Shown piece after piece: positions 1 through 8,845 of a DNA stretch of 64,000 nucleotides (positions within the stretch are counted from its first letter, which is position 1; each line of letters opens with the position of its first letter). The position numbers were made by a program, and so were the translations under genes. The DNA is from Lacinutrix sp. C3R15 (GTDB lineage: Bacteria > Bacteroidota > Bacteroidia > Flavobacteriales > Flavobacteriaceae), in the NCBI RefSeq assembly GCF_018860825.1, contig NZ_JAHKPZ010000023.1:1-64000 (forward strand), written 5' to 3'. The notes beneath the pieces were generated by a model. The model ran no database searches. It had not been told where the DNA came from and saw only the letters and a list, made by a program, of their open reading frames with translations.

Positions 1-1
1 T

Positions 2-1438
2 CCAGTAACTTTGGATGCTTCCGGAATGGCAACCATAACAGTAGCAGGAGTAACCACAGACCAAACCATTAATTTAACCAATGTTACTAACCCAACGACG
101 AGTTGTTCGGGAACACTTACTAATACGGAAACCGTAGTTGTGCTTGTAAATCCTTCGATAACCTCATTATCAAGTAATTTAGAAGTTTGTGAAGGTGATA
201 CAGCTATATTTACTGTAATGGGTGGCGCCGGAAATGAAATTTTATACACAATTAATGGAGTAACACAACAACAAGTAGTTATTAGTAATTCTGGAGAAAT
301 AGATATTTATGTTAATGGTGTGGTAGGGAATCAGACAATAGTATTAGAGCAAGTATTAGACTCTACTACAGGTTGTTCTACTTTGTTAGGAGATACACAA
401 ACGGTAAATGTTATTCCGTTGGTTAATAGTACATTTGTAATGAATCCTAATTGTAATGGAGCAACAGCTGTAGTGCTAGGAACACCAGGAGGTGTTTTTT
501 CATTTAATCCTTTACCAATAGATGGAGCAACTATAAATTCTACTACAGGAGAAGTTGTTAATGGTGTTCCAAATTCTTCTTATTTTATTGAGTATTCGGT
601 TTCAGGAATATGTAATACAGCTTCACAAATTGAATCTTTTACTGTTTATCCTTCACCTAATATTTATTTAGAAGATGAGTTTGTATTGTGTTTAGATTCC
701 GAAGGAAATATTATAAATCAACCAAGAATAGAAACAGGATTATCTCAAATAGATTATTCTTTTCAGTGGATAGAGGTTAATAATCCATTAGATGTCTTAG
801 GGGGTGGTTCTTATTACGAACCAATGCAAGCAGGTGTCTATTCTGTTTTGGTAACTAATAATAGTACAGGTTGTTCTACCGTTTTAGAAGATATTAATAC
901 ACAAGCTATTGTGATTAACAGTACAGCGCCAGAAGGTTTAAATGCTATTGTTACTTCGGAAACATTTGCAGATGAAAATACTGTAGAGGTAAGCGTTAAT
1001 GAAGTTTTAGGCGTTGTTTATGAGTTTAGTCTAGATGGTAATCTTTTTGAATCAAACAATACTAATTCATATATATATAATAATGTTTCAGCAGGAGAAC
1101 ATTTAGTAATAGTTAGAGATAAGGATGGATGTGGAGAAGCTAGTATACCAATTTATATTATAGATTACCCTTTATTTTTTACACCAAATAATGATGGGTA
1201 CAATGATACATGGCAAATTTTGGGGCTAAATAATCAACTAGAAGCTAAAATTTACATTTTTGATAGATATGGTAAATTGTTAAAACAAATAAGTCCTAAT
1301 GGTTTAGGTTGGGATGGAACCTTAAATGGAAAAGCGTTACCATCTAGTGATTATTGGTTTCAATTAGAATATAAAGATCCTAATTCTGAAGCAGATATTA
1401 AAAAAAAATTTAAAGCGCATTTTACTTTAAAAAGGTAA
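2..1438 (+). CDS. T9SS type B sorting-domain adhesin-like protein, 5' end cut by window
   Basis: The reading frame is open from base 2, so the true start lies outside the window; the first TTG at base 11 is not a credible start. The visible 478 residues hold one and a half copies of an Ig-like module of about 90 residues (VCEGDTAIF...), then a single copy of the 77/78-residue Cys-containing module (bases 425-658) that the next gene carries sixteen times, then about 200 residues nearly collinear with the C-terminus of that gene. It ends in the gliding-associated C-terminal domain (FFTPNNDGYNDTW, IYIFDRYGKLLK, GWDGTLNG, ending FTLKR), the signal that directs proteins through the type IX secretion system. 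Such proteins are secreted or anchored at the cell surface and usually act in adhesion or gliding, but the role of this one cannot be read from sequence. It is a tandem paralogue of the next gene. Confidence 0.9.
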   Translation, partial: PVTLDASGMATITVAGVTTDQTINLTNVTNPTTSCSGTLTNTETVVVLVNPSITSLSSNLEVCEGDTAIFTVMGGAGNEILYTINGVTQQQVVISNSGEIDIYVNGVVGNQTIVLEQVLDSTTGCSTLLGDTQTVNVIPLVNSTFVMNPNCNGATAVVLGTPGGVFSFNPLPIDGATINSTTGEVVNGVPNSSYFIEYSVSGICNTASQIESFTVYPSPNIYLEDEFVLCLDSEGNIINQPRIETGLSQIDYSFQWIEVNNPLDVLGGGSYYEPMQAGVYSVLVTNNSTGCSTVLEDINTQAIVINSTAPEGLNAIVTSETFADENTVEVSVNEVLGVVYEFSLDGNLFESNNTNSYIYNNVSAGEHLVIVRDKDGCGEASIPIYIIDYPLFFTPNNDGYNDTWQILGLNNQLEAKIYIFDRYGKLLKQISPNGLGWDGTLNGKALPSSDYWFQLEYKDPNSEADIKKKFKAHFTLKR

Positions 1439-1578
1439 ATGTTAAGAGTTTGTTTAAGGTTATATGTTTCTATTTCAATAAGATTGCATTTTTAAGTTGT
1501 GAATGCAAAAAAAAGCAAAAATTACTCCATGTTTAGTATAGCGCTTTGTGCTTATTATTTCAGTTAAATTTAACTAAA

Positions 1579-1609
1579 GTTTCGCTAAATTTTTCTTAAT
1601 TTTCGAAAC
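1579..1609. repeat. Inverted repeat in leader of the giant surface protein gene
   Basis: GTTTCG at 1579-1584 pairs with CGAAAC at 1604-1609 around an AT-rich interior. It lies 78 bases before the start codon, and a palindrome GTTAAATTTAAC sits just upstream at 1563-1574. It could be an operator or a leader hairpin. The 1439-1686 gap otherwise shows no gene, no clear terminator and only a poor promoter match (AATATTTG at 1627). Confidence 0.35.
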
Positions 1610-1686
1610 TATTTAAAACTAAGTTAAATATTTGATAACATAAATTGAGATTTTGTTACCAAATCATTAATAAAAAAACTCTTTTC

Positions 1687-4600
1687 ATGAAAAGATCAAT
1701 AGCTATTTTAAGCTTATTTCTAGTTCAATTTACTTATGCTCAAGGGCCAGGTTGTGCTAATGTTGATGCAGGACCTACACAAATAAATTTAGATTGTACA
1801 GAAACATGTACAGATTTAACGGCAACTTTTTTAGAAACTGGTGACACAAATTCTTACGAAGTTTCTGCAATACCATTTAATCCACCAGAGAATTTTGTTG
1901 GATTGGCAAATTCTTTATTTGTTAATGGAGATGATATATGGAGTAGTGTAGTAGATTTACCTTTTAATTTTTGTTTTTTTGGAGGGGTTTATGACCAATT
2001 GATTGTTGGTGCTAATGGAGGTATTAGTTTTGATGTGAGTAATGCTGGTCAATACAATGGTTGGTCTTTTAATAACGAAATTCCTTATAATGGTACAAAT
2101 GTCGCACTTTCAGATGTTAATATTTTTGGAGCTGTTCATGATATAGATCCTGCAGCTAGTAATGGTACACATGATATTGCATGGGAAATTAAAGGAACAG
2201 CACCATGTAGAACTTTTGTAATAAGTTATTTTAATGTTGCACATTTCTCATGTAATGATTTAAAGACATCGCAACAAATAGTATTGTATGAAGGTACTAA
2301 TGCTATTGATGTTTATATATTAGATAAACCAACTTGTTTTTCATGGAATAGTGGAAATGCAGTTATTGGTATTCAAAATCCAGCAGGAACAGTAGCCTAT
2401 ACACCGCCAGGGAGAAATACAGGAAACTGGTCAGCATCTATAGAAGCATGGAGATTTACTCCAAATGGAGCACCTAATTATGAATTATCTTGGTATGATG
2501 GTAGCGGAAACTTTATAAGTCATGATACAACAATTAATGTTTGTCCTACAGCAGATGAAACGTATACAGCAGAAGTAGAATATACTAATTGTGATAATAC
2601 TGTATTTACAGATACAGATACTGTTACAGTTACTTTAGCAACTGCAGGAGATGCGTCTTTTAACATGACAGCCACTTGTGATGGTGCTACGGCAACAATA
2701 ACAGGAGATACAGGAGGAGTTTTTTCATTTAATCCTGTGCCAACAGATGGTGCAACAATTGATGCAACAACAGGAACGGTAACTAATGGAGTTACAGGTG
2801 AAACATATACTGTAGTGTATACAACTTCAGGTGCTTGTGCAGCAAGTAGTACGGAATCTTTTACCGTTTTATCTTCAGGAGATGCATCTTTTACCATGAC
2901 GGCAAACTGTGAAGGAGGTACAGCAACAATAACAGGAGATACAGGAGGTAGTTTTTCTTTTAACCCAGTACCAACAGATGGTGCAACAATTGATGCAACA
3001 ACAGGAACGGTAACTAATGGAGTTACTGGTACAACCTATACTATAGAATACGCAACAACAGGAGCTTGTGCTGCAAGTAGCACAGAAACAGTTACTGTTA
3101 CAGCAGCAGAAGATGCGTCTTTTACCATGACGGCAAACTGTGAAGGAGGTACAGCAACAATAACAGGAGATACTGGAGGTAGTTTTTCTTTTAACCCAGT
3201 GCCAACAGATGGTGTTACAATTGATGCAACAACAGGAACGGTAACTAATGGAGTTACTGGTACAACTTATACTATTGAGTATACAACAGCAGGACCTTGT
3301 CCAGAAACAGAAACAGAAACAGTAACTGTTTTACCAGCAGATGATGCCTCTTTTACAATGAATGCAAATTGTGATGGAGGAACAGCTACAATAACAGGAG
3401 ATACAGGAGGGTCATTTGCATTTAATCCAGTGCCAACAGATGGAGCAACTATAGATGCAGTAACAGGAGAGGTAACAGGAGGTGTGTCAGGAACAACTTA
3501 TACTATAGAATATACTACATCAGGAGTTTGCCCAGAAAGTAGCACGCAAACTGTTACTGTTTTAGCAACAGGTGATGCTTCTTTTAATATGACAGCTACT
3601 TGTAATGGAGCAACAGCAACTATTATAGGAACAACAGGAGGAACATTTTCATTTAATCCTGCTCCTACAGATGGAGCAACAATAAATGCGACTACAGGAG
3701 AAGTAACAAACGGAACACCTGGTACAACATACACTATAGAGTATTCAACTACAGGATCTTGTGCTGCAAATAGTACAGAGTCAGTAACTGTTTTACCAGC
3801 AGAAGATGCTTCATTTACTATGACAGGAACATGTGGAGGAGCAACTGCTAGTATAACAGGAGATACAGGAGGGTCATTTGCTTTTAATCCAGTACCAACA
3901 GATGGAGCAACTATAGATGCAGCAACAGGAGAAGTAACAAGCGGAACCTCTTCAGCTACCTATACTATTGAATATACAACAGCAGGACCTTGTCCAGAAA
4001 CAGAAACACAAACTGTAACAGTTTTAACTACAGATGATGCTTCATTTGTAACAAACCCTAATTGTGATGGAGGTACTGCTACTATTACTGGAGATGTAGG
4101 TGGAACTTTTGTGTTTAACCCTGTTCCTTCAGATGGTGCAATAATTGATGCAGCTACAGGAGAAGTGACTAATGGTATATCTGGAACTACTTATACTATT
4201 GAATATACAACAGCAGGGACTTGTCCTTCTACTAGTTCGCAAACAGTGACTGTTTTAACAACAGGAGATGCATCCTTTAATATGACAGCTACATGTGATG
4301 GAGGTACAGCAACCATAACAGGAACTACAGGAGGAAGCTTCGTGTTTAATCCAGTGCCTTCAGATGGAGCAACTATTGATGCAGCTACAGGAGAAGTTAC
4401 TAATGGTATTCCTGGTACAACTTATACTATAGAATATGCAACAACAGGAGCTTGTGCAGCAAGTAGTACTGAAACGGTAACTGTTTTACCTACAGAAGAT
4501 GCTTCGTTTTCTGTTTTTGAAAACTGTGAAGGAGGAACAATGACTATTCTTGGAGATACAGGAGGGTCATTTGCATTTAATCCAGTGCCAACAGATGGAG

Positions 4601-7128
4601 CAACAATAGATACAGCTACTGGTGAGGTAACTAACGGAGCTTCGGGAGTAACATATGTAGTGGAGTATACTACATCAGGACCATGCTCTGTAAGTTCAAC
4701 ACAAAATGTAACAGTATTAGTTACAGATGATGCTTCCTTTAATATGACAGCTACTTGTGATGGAGGTTCTGCAACCGTAACAGGAACAACAGGCGGAACG
4801 TTTGCTTTTAATCCTGTGCCAACAGATGGTACGGTAATAGATGCTAATACAGGACTGGTGACAGGAGCAACTTCTGCAGCTACTTATACTGTAGAGTACA
4901 CAACAAGCGGAACCTGTCCAGCTACAGATTCTCAAGTGTTAACAGTATTAACTACTGATGATTCTTCCTTTACAATGACGCCAACATGTGATGGAGGTAC
5001 TGCAACTATAACAGGAGATACAGGCGGAACATTTGCTTTTAATCCTGCAGTAACTGACGGAGCGACAATTGATACAAATACAGGAGAAGTAACTAATGCT
5101 GTGTCTGGAGTAACTTATAATATTGAATATACAACTTCTGGAACTTGTCCTTCAAGTAGTATAGAGTCGGTAACAGTTTATCCGCAGGAAGACGCCACAT
5201 TTGCTATGACACCAACATGTGATGGAGGGACAACGGTAATATCAGGAGATACAGGAGGAACTTTTGCTTTTAATCCAGCACCTACAGATGTTGCTATTAT
5301 TGATGCAGCAACAGGAGAGGTTACTAATGGTACATCTGGAGCAACATATACTGTAGAATATACTACTTCAGGACCTTGTTCTGTAAGTACAACGCAAAAT
5401 GTTACTGTACTTACTACAGACAATCCTGCTTTTAGTATGACAGCAAATTGTGATGGAGGAACAGCAAATGTTTCTGGTACTACGGGAGGAACTTTTGCTT
5501 TTAACCCATCTGCTACAGATGGAGCAACAATAGATGCAACTACAGGAGAAGTAACAAATGCTACATCAGGAGCAAGTTATACTATAGAATACACAACAAA
5601 TGGAACTTGTCCTGCAAGTGATACTCAGGTTTTAACGGTTTTAATTACTGACGATGCTACATTTGCTATGACACCAACATGTGATGGAGGAACAGCGGTG
5701 ATATCAGGAGATACAGGAGGAACTTTTGCTTTTAATCCTGCGGTAACTGATGGAGCGACGATTGATACGAATACAGGAGAAGTAACTAATGGTGTACCTG
5801 GTGTAACTTATAATATTGAATATACTACTTCTGGAACTTGTCCTTCAAGTAGTATTGAGTCTGTAACAGTGTACCCACAAGAAGACGCCACATTTTCAAT
5901 GAATCCAAATTGTGATGGAGGTACAGCTACTATAACAGGAGATTCGGGAGGTGTATTTACATTTAATCCAGCGCCAACAGATGGGGCTGCTATTAATGCA
6001 ACCACAGGAGAGGTTATCAACGGAGTATCTGGAGCAACCTATACAGTGGAGTATACTACTTCAGGACCTTGTTCAGTAAGTTCTACGCAAAACGTAACTG
6101 TTTTTATTGCAGATGATGCTTCTTTTGCTATGAATCCAAATTGTGATGGAGCAACTGCTATTGTAACAGGAACTTCAGGAGGTGTATTTACTTTTGATGT
6201 TGATCCTGCAGATGGATCTATTATTGATAGTGTAACAGGAGAGGTGTTTAATGCAATTTCAGGTGCTACTTATTCTGTGTTATATACAACAGGAGGAACT
6301 TGTATGGATTCTCAAGTAGTATCATTTACTGTGCATCCAATACCAGATGTAGATCTTATAGATTCTTTTATATTATGTTTTGATAATGATGGAAACCTTG
6401 TGAATGGACCTGTTATAGATACAGGTTTATCAATACTAGATTATACTTTTGAATGGACAGAAACTAGTAACCCAACAGTTGTTTTAGGAACAGATTCATT
6501 TTATGAGCCAATATTAGCAGGAACTTATAGTGTATATGTAACTAATATAAGTACAGGTTGTTCAACCGTTTTAGGTTCTCCTAATACATTGTCTGTAGTA
6601 ACAAATAGTATTCCACCAACAGGTTTAACGGCTACAGTTGTTTCAGAAACATTTGCAAATAACAATGTTATACAAGCTAGTGTAGATAGTGTGCCAGGAG
6701 CAGATTATGAATTTAGTATAGATGGAGGTCCTTTTGAAAGTAATGGAACAAATGTGTATACCTTTAGTAATGTTTCTGCAGGAGAGCATGTAGTAACGGT
6801 AAGAGATGCTGATGGCTGTGGAGATGATAGTACTACGGTATTGGTAGTAGATTACCCTAAATTCTTTACGCCAAATGATGATGGACATAATGATACTTGG
6901 CAAGTAGTAGGTATTAGTGATCAGTTAGATGCTACAATTTATATATTTGATAGATATGGAAAGTTATTAAAACAATTAAGTCCTAGTGGAGCAGGATGGG
7001 ACGGAACCTTTAATGGGTATCCTTTACCTTCAAGTGATTATTGGTTTTCTTTAGAGTTTAGAGATCCTAATAATTTAGATGACACAAGTAGGAAAGAGTT
7101 TAGAGCTCACTTTACCTTAAAAAGATAA
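1687..7128 (+). CDS. Giant T9SS type B surface protein with 16 tandem 77-residue repeats
   Basis: 1813 residues from the ATG at 1687. An upstream in-frame ATG at 1645 would put 14 polar residues before the signal peptide (MKRSIAILSLFLVQFTYAQ), so 1687 is preferred. After the signal peptide comes a region of about 270 residues rich in Asn, Gly and aromatic residues that resembles nidogen-like extracellular domains. Residues 322-1553 are sixteen repeats of exactly 77 residues, each with Cys at positions 10 and 63 and a core GGxFxFNPxPTDGATID. Then follow an Ig-like region and the type B C-terminal sorting domain (FFTPNDDGHNDTW, YIFDRYGKLLKQ, final FTLKR). It should be exported by Sec, then by the type IX system, to the surface. 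The paired cysteines probably form one disulfide per repeat, giving a long stiff stalk. It may act as an adhesin; no ligand can be inferred. It ends at a terminator shared with the convergent gene. Confidence 0.93.
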   Translation: MKRSIAILSLFLVQFTYAQGPGCANVDAGPTQINLDCTETCTDLTATFLETGDTNSYEVSAIPFNPPENFVGLANSLFVNGDDIWSSVVDLPFNFCFFGGVYDQLIVGANGGISFDVSNAGQYNGWSFNNEIPYNGTNVALSDVNIFGAVHDIDPAASNGTHDIAWEIKGTAPCRTFVISYFNVAHFSCNDLKTSQQIVLYEGTNAIDVYILDKPTCFSWNSGNAVIGIQNPAGTVAYTPPGRNTGNWSASIEAWRFTPNGAPNYELSWYDGSGNFISHDTTINVCPTADETYTAEVEYTNCDNTVFTDTDTVTVTLATAGDASFNMTATCDGATATITGDTGGVFSFNPVPTDGATIDATTGTVTNGVTGETYTVVYTTSGACAASSTESFTVLSSGDASFTMTANCEGGTATITGDTGGSFSFNPVPTDGATIDATTGTVTNGVTGTTYTIEYATTGACAASSTETVTVTAAEDASFTMTANCEGGTATITGDTGGSFSFNPVPTDGVTIDATTGTVTNGVTGTTYTIEYTTAGPCPETETETVTVLPADDASFTMNANCDGGTATITGDTGGSFAFNPVPTDGATIDAVTGEVTGGVSGTTYTIEYTTSGVCPESSTQTVTVLATGDASFNMTATCNGATATIIGTTGGTFSFNPAPTDGATINATTGEVTNGTPGTTYTIEYSTTGSCAANSTESVTVLPAEDASFTMTGTCGGATASITGDTGGSFAFNPVPTDGATIDAATGEVTSGTSSATYTIEYTTAGPCPETETQTVTVLTTDDASFVTNPNCDGGTATITGDVGGTFVFNPVPSDGAIIDAATGEVTNGISGTTYTIEYTTAGTCPSTSSQTVTVLTTGDASFNMTATCDGGTATITGTTGGSFVFNPVPSDGATIDAATGEVTNGIPGTTYTIEYATTGACAASSTETVTVLPTEDASFSVFENCEGGTMTILGDTGGSFAFNPVPTDGATIDTATGEVTNGASGVTYVVEYTTSGPCSVSSTQNVTVLVTDDASFNMTATCDGGSATVTGTTGGTFAFNPVPTDGTVIDANTGLVTGATSAATYTVEYTTSGTCPATDSQVLTVLTTDDSSFTMTPTCDGGTATITGDTGGTFAFNPAVTDGATIDTNTGEVTNAVSGVTYNIEYTTSGTCPSSSIESVTVYPQEDATFAMTPTCDGGTTVISGDTGGTFAFNPAPTDVAIIDAATGEVTNGTSGATYTVEYTTSGPCSVSTTQNVTVLTTDNPAFSMTANCDGGTANVSGTTGGTFAFNPSATDGATIDATTGEVTNATSGASYTIEYTTNGTCPASDTQVLTVLITDDATFAMTPTCDGGTAVISGDTGGTFAFNPAVTDGATIDTNTGEVTNGVPGVTYNIEYTTSGTCPSSSIESVTVYPQEDATFSMNPNCDGGTATITGDSGGVFTFNPAPTDGAAINATTGEVINGVSGATYTVEYTTSGPCSVSSTQNVTVFIADDASFAMNPNCDGATAIVTGTSGGVFTFDVDPADGSIIDSVTGEVFNAISGATYSVLYTTGGTCMDSQVVSFTVHPIPDVDLIDSFILCFDNDGNLVNGPVIDTGLSILDYTFEWTETSNPTVVLGTDSFYEPILAGTYSVYVTNISTGCSTVLGSPNTLSVVTNSIPPTGLTATVVSETFANNNVIQASVDSVPGADYEFSIDGGPFESNGTNVYTFSNVSAGEHVVTVRDADGCGDDSTTVLVVDYPKFFTPNDDGHNDTWQVVGISDQLDATIYIFDRYGKLLKQLSPSGAGWDGTFNGYPLPSSDYWFSLEFRDPNNLDDTSRKEFRAHFTLKR
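2650..6345 (+). repeat. Sixteen in-frame tandem repeats of exactly 231 bp
   Basis: Unit starts fall at 2650, 2881, 3112, 3343, 3574, 3805, 4036, 4267, 4498, 4729, 4960, 5191, 5422, 5653, 5884 and 6115, with no indel anywhere. Each unit encodes 77 residues. The last 15 residues or so of each unit follow a three-unit cycle: units 2-4, 5-7 and 8 form one block (AASSTETV / PETETETV / PESSTQTV types) and units 9-11, 12-14 and 15 another (SVSSTQNV / PATDSQVL / PSSSIESV types). This shows expansion by 693-bp segments. Confidence 0.97.
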
Positions 7129-7152
7129 AAACTTAAACTTAGAATTATACAT

Positions 7153-7187
7153 AAAAAAAACTGAACAATAATTGTTCAGTTTTTTTA
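7153..7187. terminator. Bidirectional intrinsic terminator
   Basis: A ten-base perfect stem (ACTGAACAAT at 7160-7169 with ATTGTTCAGT at 7171-7180) is flanked by A8 on the left and T7 on the right. It therefore works in both directions between the convergent repeat protein and the FadL-type gene. Confidence 0.9.
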
Positions 7188-7208
7188 TGTATAAAGTTTT
7201 TTTTTGGA

Positions 7209-8747
7209 TTACAAATTAAAACTTACAGACATTGTAACATTTGAGTTTTTGCTATCTAAGTTAGCAGCGTCTGTTAAACCAACTTGGTATAGTTGATAAT
7301 TAGTTTCTCTTTTGTATTGGTCAAAGGTTAAGTCTAATTTTAGATTTCCAAAATTATATCCTAAACCTAAAGAGTAACCATTTAAATCTCCAACAGTTTC
7401 CTGGTTTTTATAAGGGCTTTCTTCAAATCTATAACCACCTCTTAAACTAAACTGTTTAATTTTATATTCCCCACCTATTTTATAAGTAGAAGCAGTGGTT
7501 AAATTTTCATTAATAATATTGTTTTGATATGAAAAATAGGCGTCAGATGTTGGTTTAAATTTAGTGTTTCCGTAATCTTTAATAGAATAATCAAAACTAA
7601 TCAAACCATTAGTACCAAAAACATAAGCAAAGCTTCCTGTTAACTTTCCTGGTGTTCTTAAGTTATATTGTTCATATACATTAATTACTCTAGGGTTAAT
7701 ATTTATGTCATAAAAAGTACTTCCATCTTCTAGCGCAATACCATCATAACTTAAAGTTTTTATAGACTGACTTGTTTCGTCTTCAATAGTATACCAAGTT
7801 GGTGTATCATACGTTAAACCTACTCTAAGTTGTTTTGCAATTTTTAAAATACCACCAAACTGAAAAGAAACCCCAGAGCCAATTGTTTTAAGGTTGTTTT
7901 GGAAACCTACTTCGTTAATTAAAGAGCCGGCATTGTTGTTTCCTTCAAATAAATAGGTAGAACGTTCGTAATTAATAAAATGGGTATTAACGTTTAAACC
8001 AAAATATAAATTTTCACCATATTGTGTAGAAGCATTAATAGTGAATTTTCCGTTATAACCAGTTGCAGCATAGGTGTGTTCTTGGTAAAATTCTCCATCT
8101 GCTATATTTGAAGAGTACAATGTATTATCATCACTATCTGTTTCTGGTTCTAAAATATAAGATTCATACCCTAAAAAAGCTTGTTGGTTTTGATCTCCAT
8201 AAAAATACCCGATATCGCTATATGCATCTGCATATGTTTCTCCTTGAAAACGAGAAATTTCATCTAATCTTAAACCGTTAGCATTTTCTAAAAAATAAGA
8301 GTCTATAGAGTTGTTGCTGTTTGTGCCATAGGCGAACCAATCGTTATTATAATCTTCTATTTTGTTATAAGTAATTCCTAAAGTGAATTTTTTCCAATTA
8401 GAATTCTTTTGATTGATGTCAAAAACAAAGGCAGCTCCAATTTGGTTTAAATCTACTGTAGATTCTGTAGTGTTGTTTTTTTCATTAAAATATTGTGTAT
8501 CTGTTTTATTGTTTTGGTTGGTTAATGAAATAGAAATATGGCTATCATTAAAAACAGAAGATCCTGCAGGGTTAATGGCAACAGCACTCATATCTCCTCC
8601 AAGTGCACCAAAAGCTCCGCTTAGAGCTCTGTATCTAGCAGTTCCTTGTACATCATCTTTTGCAAAACGCAGTGCATCTGTAATGTCTTGCGCTTGAGTT
8701 AGTGACATAGATATAAAACCTATGCATAGTAAGATTCCTTTTTTCAT
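7209..8747 (-). CDS. OMPP1/FadL-family outer-membrane transport protein
   Basis: 512 residues with a cleavable signal peptide (MKKGILLCIGFISMSLTQAQ). The mature protein opens with the Bacteroidetes FadL-type signature GTARYRALSGAFGALGG followed by DMSAVAINPAGSSVF. In this family that segment forms the N-terminal hatch inside a 14-stranded beta barrel. The rest alternates short polar and aromatic stretches typical of outer-membrane strands and ends in a terminal aromatic strand (VTMSVSFNL). The family passes hydrophobic compounds such as long-chain fatty acids across the outer membrane; Bacteroidetes members are sometimes labelled hemin receptor, with little evidence. The substrate is unknown. 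It follows the lipoprotein gene on the same strand after a strong hairpin, so it may have its own promoter or depend on readthrough. Confidence 0.8.
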   Translation of the reverse strand: MKKGILLCIGFISMSLTQAQDITDALRFAKDDVQGTARYRALSGAFGALGGDMSAVAINPAGSSVFNDSHISISLTNQNNKTDTQYFNEKNNTTESTVDLNQIGAAFVFDINQKNSNWKKFTLGITYNKIEDYNNDWFAYGTNSNNSIDSYFLENANGLRLDEISRFQGETYADAYSDIGYFYGDQNQQAFLGYESYILEPETDSDDNTLYSSNIADGEFYQEHTYAATGYNGKFTINASTQYGENLYFGLNVNTHFINYERSTYLFEGNNNAGSLINEVGFQNNLKTIGSGVSFQFGGILKIAKQLRVGLTYDTPTWYTIEDETSQSIKTLSYDGIALEDGSTFYDININPRVINVYEQYNLRTPGKLTGSFAYVFGTNGLISFDYSIKDYGNTKFKPTSDAYFSYQNNIINENLTTASTYKIGGEYKIKQFSLRGGYRFEESPYKNQETVGDLNGYSLGLGYNFGNLKLDLTFDQYKRETNYQLYQVGLTDAANLDSKNSNVTMSVSFNL

Positions 8748-8773
8748 GTATAAATTTTTAGTTATTATAAATA

Positions 8774-8817
8774 AAACGAGCTAACACCATTAAATAATAT
8801 AGATAGTTAGCTCGTTT
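8774..8817 (-). terminator. Intrinsic terminator after the low-complexity lipoprotein gene
   Basis: Perfect 12-base arms AAACGAGCTAAC (8774-8785) and GTTAGCTCGTTT (8806-8817) enclose a 20-base loop. On the minus strand a T-rich stretch follows. It sits between the lipoprotein gene and the FadL-type gene and probably attenuates transcription into the latter. Confidence 0.75.
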
Positions 8818-8845
8818 GTGATTTTTTTTGATTTAGCAATTTATT

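Noticed and set aside
1484-1512. Terminator after the first T9SS gene
   Set aside because: TGCATT/AATGCA is short and followed by A rather than T, so it is not convincing.
2650-6345. CRISPR-like array
   Set aside because: The repeats are continuous coding units with no spacers.
2520-6903. Several long open frames antisense to the repeat array (for example 2520-2897, 5178-5423, 6643-6903)
   Set aside because: They recur with the 231-bp period and mirror the codon bias of the sense repeats; no starts, leaders or known motifs.
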